Part shown: positions 63,585 through 64,000 of the stretch, piece by piece
Layout of the letters: the number at the start of each line of letters is the position of its first letter
Position numbering within the stretch: position 1 is the stretch's first letter
Assembly (NCBI RefSeq): GCF_000711235.1
Contig: NZ_JOMI01000003.1
Location: 1 to 64,000 of the forward strand
DNA: 64,000 bases
DNA from: Prevotella sp. 10(H)
GTDB lineage: Bacteria; Bacteroidota; Bacteroidia; Bacteroidales; Dysgonomonadaceae
Direction of reading: 5' to 3'
The notes under the pieces: model-generated
Databases searched by the model: none
What the model was told of the DNA's origin: nothing
What the model saw: the letters and a program-made list of their open reading frames with translations, nothing else
Position numbers and translations under genes: made by a program

Positions 63585-64000
63585 ATGATACAAAATTTCT
63601 TCCTCGATAAAATTAAACAGAACTTCCCTTTCGAACCTACTTCTGAGCAGGCTGCCGCATTGGAAAAGATTGTCGGTTTTTTATTTTTGCAGAAAGAAGA
63701 ATCTTTGTTTTTATTAAGGGGCTATGCAGGAACAGGAAAGTCGTCTCTTTTGGGAGCTTTGGTCAAAACCATGACGGAGTTTAAGCAAAAGACCATGCTG
63801 CTGGCACCTACAGGCCGTGCTGCGAAAGTATTTTCATCCTATGCCAATCATTCTGCGTTTACAATTCATAAAAAGATATACCGTCAGCAGAAGTATAGTG
63901 GCGAATTTGGCAGCTTCGGGCTGATGGATAATTTATATAAGGATACATTGTTTATTGTCGATGAAGCCTCGATGATAAGCAATAACGGCCTCGATTCCTC
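63585..64000 (+). CDS. RecD-like ATP-dependent DNA helicase (3' truncated by the window)
   Basis: Translation from the ATG at 63585 is open to the window edge (138 codons). It shows a UvrD/RecD-type N-terminus with TSEQAAALEKI (Q-motif-like), Walker A LRGYAGTGKSSLL near residue 47, motif Ia LLAPTGRAAKVF and Walker B LFIVDEASMIS. This is the AAA_30/RecD2-like helicase family common in Bacteroidetes. The remainder lies beyond the window. Confidence 0.88.
   Translation, partial: MIQNFFLDKIKQNFPFEPTSEQAAALEKIVGFLFLQKEESLFLLRGYAGTGKSSLLGALVKTMTEFKQKTMLLAPTGRAAKVFSSYANHSAFTIHKKIYRQQKYSGEFGSFGLMDNLYKDTLFIVDEASMISNNGLDS

Noticed and set aside
1-64000. tRNA or rRNA genes
   Set aside because: Intergenic regions were read for cloverleaf features such as GGTTCGA-type T-arms and CCA ends; none was convincing.

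Overview
The window looks like chromosomal DNA from a member of the Bacteroidales. A Dysgonomonas-like or Porphyromonadaceae-like genome is my guess, but the genus is not provable from the sequence alone. The support is the natural LpxC-FabZ fusion, Bacteroidetes-restricted families (DUF4251, DUF5606, DUF3822), the near absence of Shine-Dalgarno sequences, and many promoters of the Bacteroidetes type (TTTG or TTG, about 19 bases, then TAnnTTTG). I see no phage, transposase, CRISPR array, tRNA or rRNA.

Bases 1-7252 are the 3' part of an AT-rich surface polysaccharide locus, all on the plus strand: a truncated F420-hydrogenase-beta-like reductase, an EpsG/Wzy-type polymerase, three glycosyltransferases, a hexapeptide acyltransferase and, unusually, a large FAD-dependent oxidoreductase. 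It ends 3 bp before a free-methionine-(R)-sulfoxide reductase gene, where ordinary core chromosome resumes.

Bases 7256-26084 carry a DASS-type transporter, grpE-dnaJ, a Nif3-like protein, a zinc-ribbon coiled-coil protein, class II (B12) ribonucleotide reductase, an FtsX-like permease with ruvB, a PAP2 phosphatase, and a minus-strand cluster of leuS, a YitT-type protein, a GT39-type membrane transferase and a short-chain dehydrogenase. Bases 26085-28796 form a gene-poor stretch with one copy of a dispersed repeat and two orphan envelope proteins. Bases 28797-34630 hold an OPT transporter, tcdA, purD and membrane proteins.

Bases 34732-39403 carry a DUF4251 lipoprotein and the lipid A cluster lpxD, lpxC-fabZ, lpxA, followed by an FkbM methyltransferase. 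Bases 39527-45532 hold typA, a putative HTH protein, a PNPOx-like protein, a Nudix hydrolase, a cupin, a lipoprotein cyclophilin and a membrane protein. Then come a second, inverted copy of the dispersed repeat and pyrH, frr, rsgA, DUF2809, cls and a thioredoxin-like protein. Gmd and fcl make GDP-L-fucose from a strong promoter and are followed by an OmpA-like protein. A DUF5606 protein, an MsrB-MsrA lipoprotein fusion, a small HEQIH protein and rmuC follow.

The most intriguing segment is 58779-62158. Three tandem, nearly identical units each have their own promoter, a roughly 70-nt transcribed segment and an intrinsic terminator, and look like paralogous small RNA genes. They sit directly upstream of a two-gene operon encoding a radical SAM protein and a GT1-family glycosyltransferase. 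The window closes with rsmD, a DUF3822 protein and the start of a RecD-like helicase gene.
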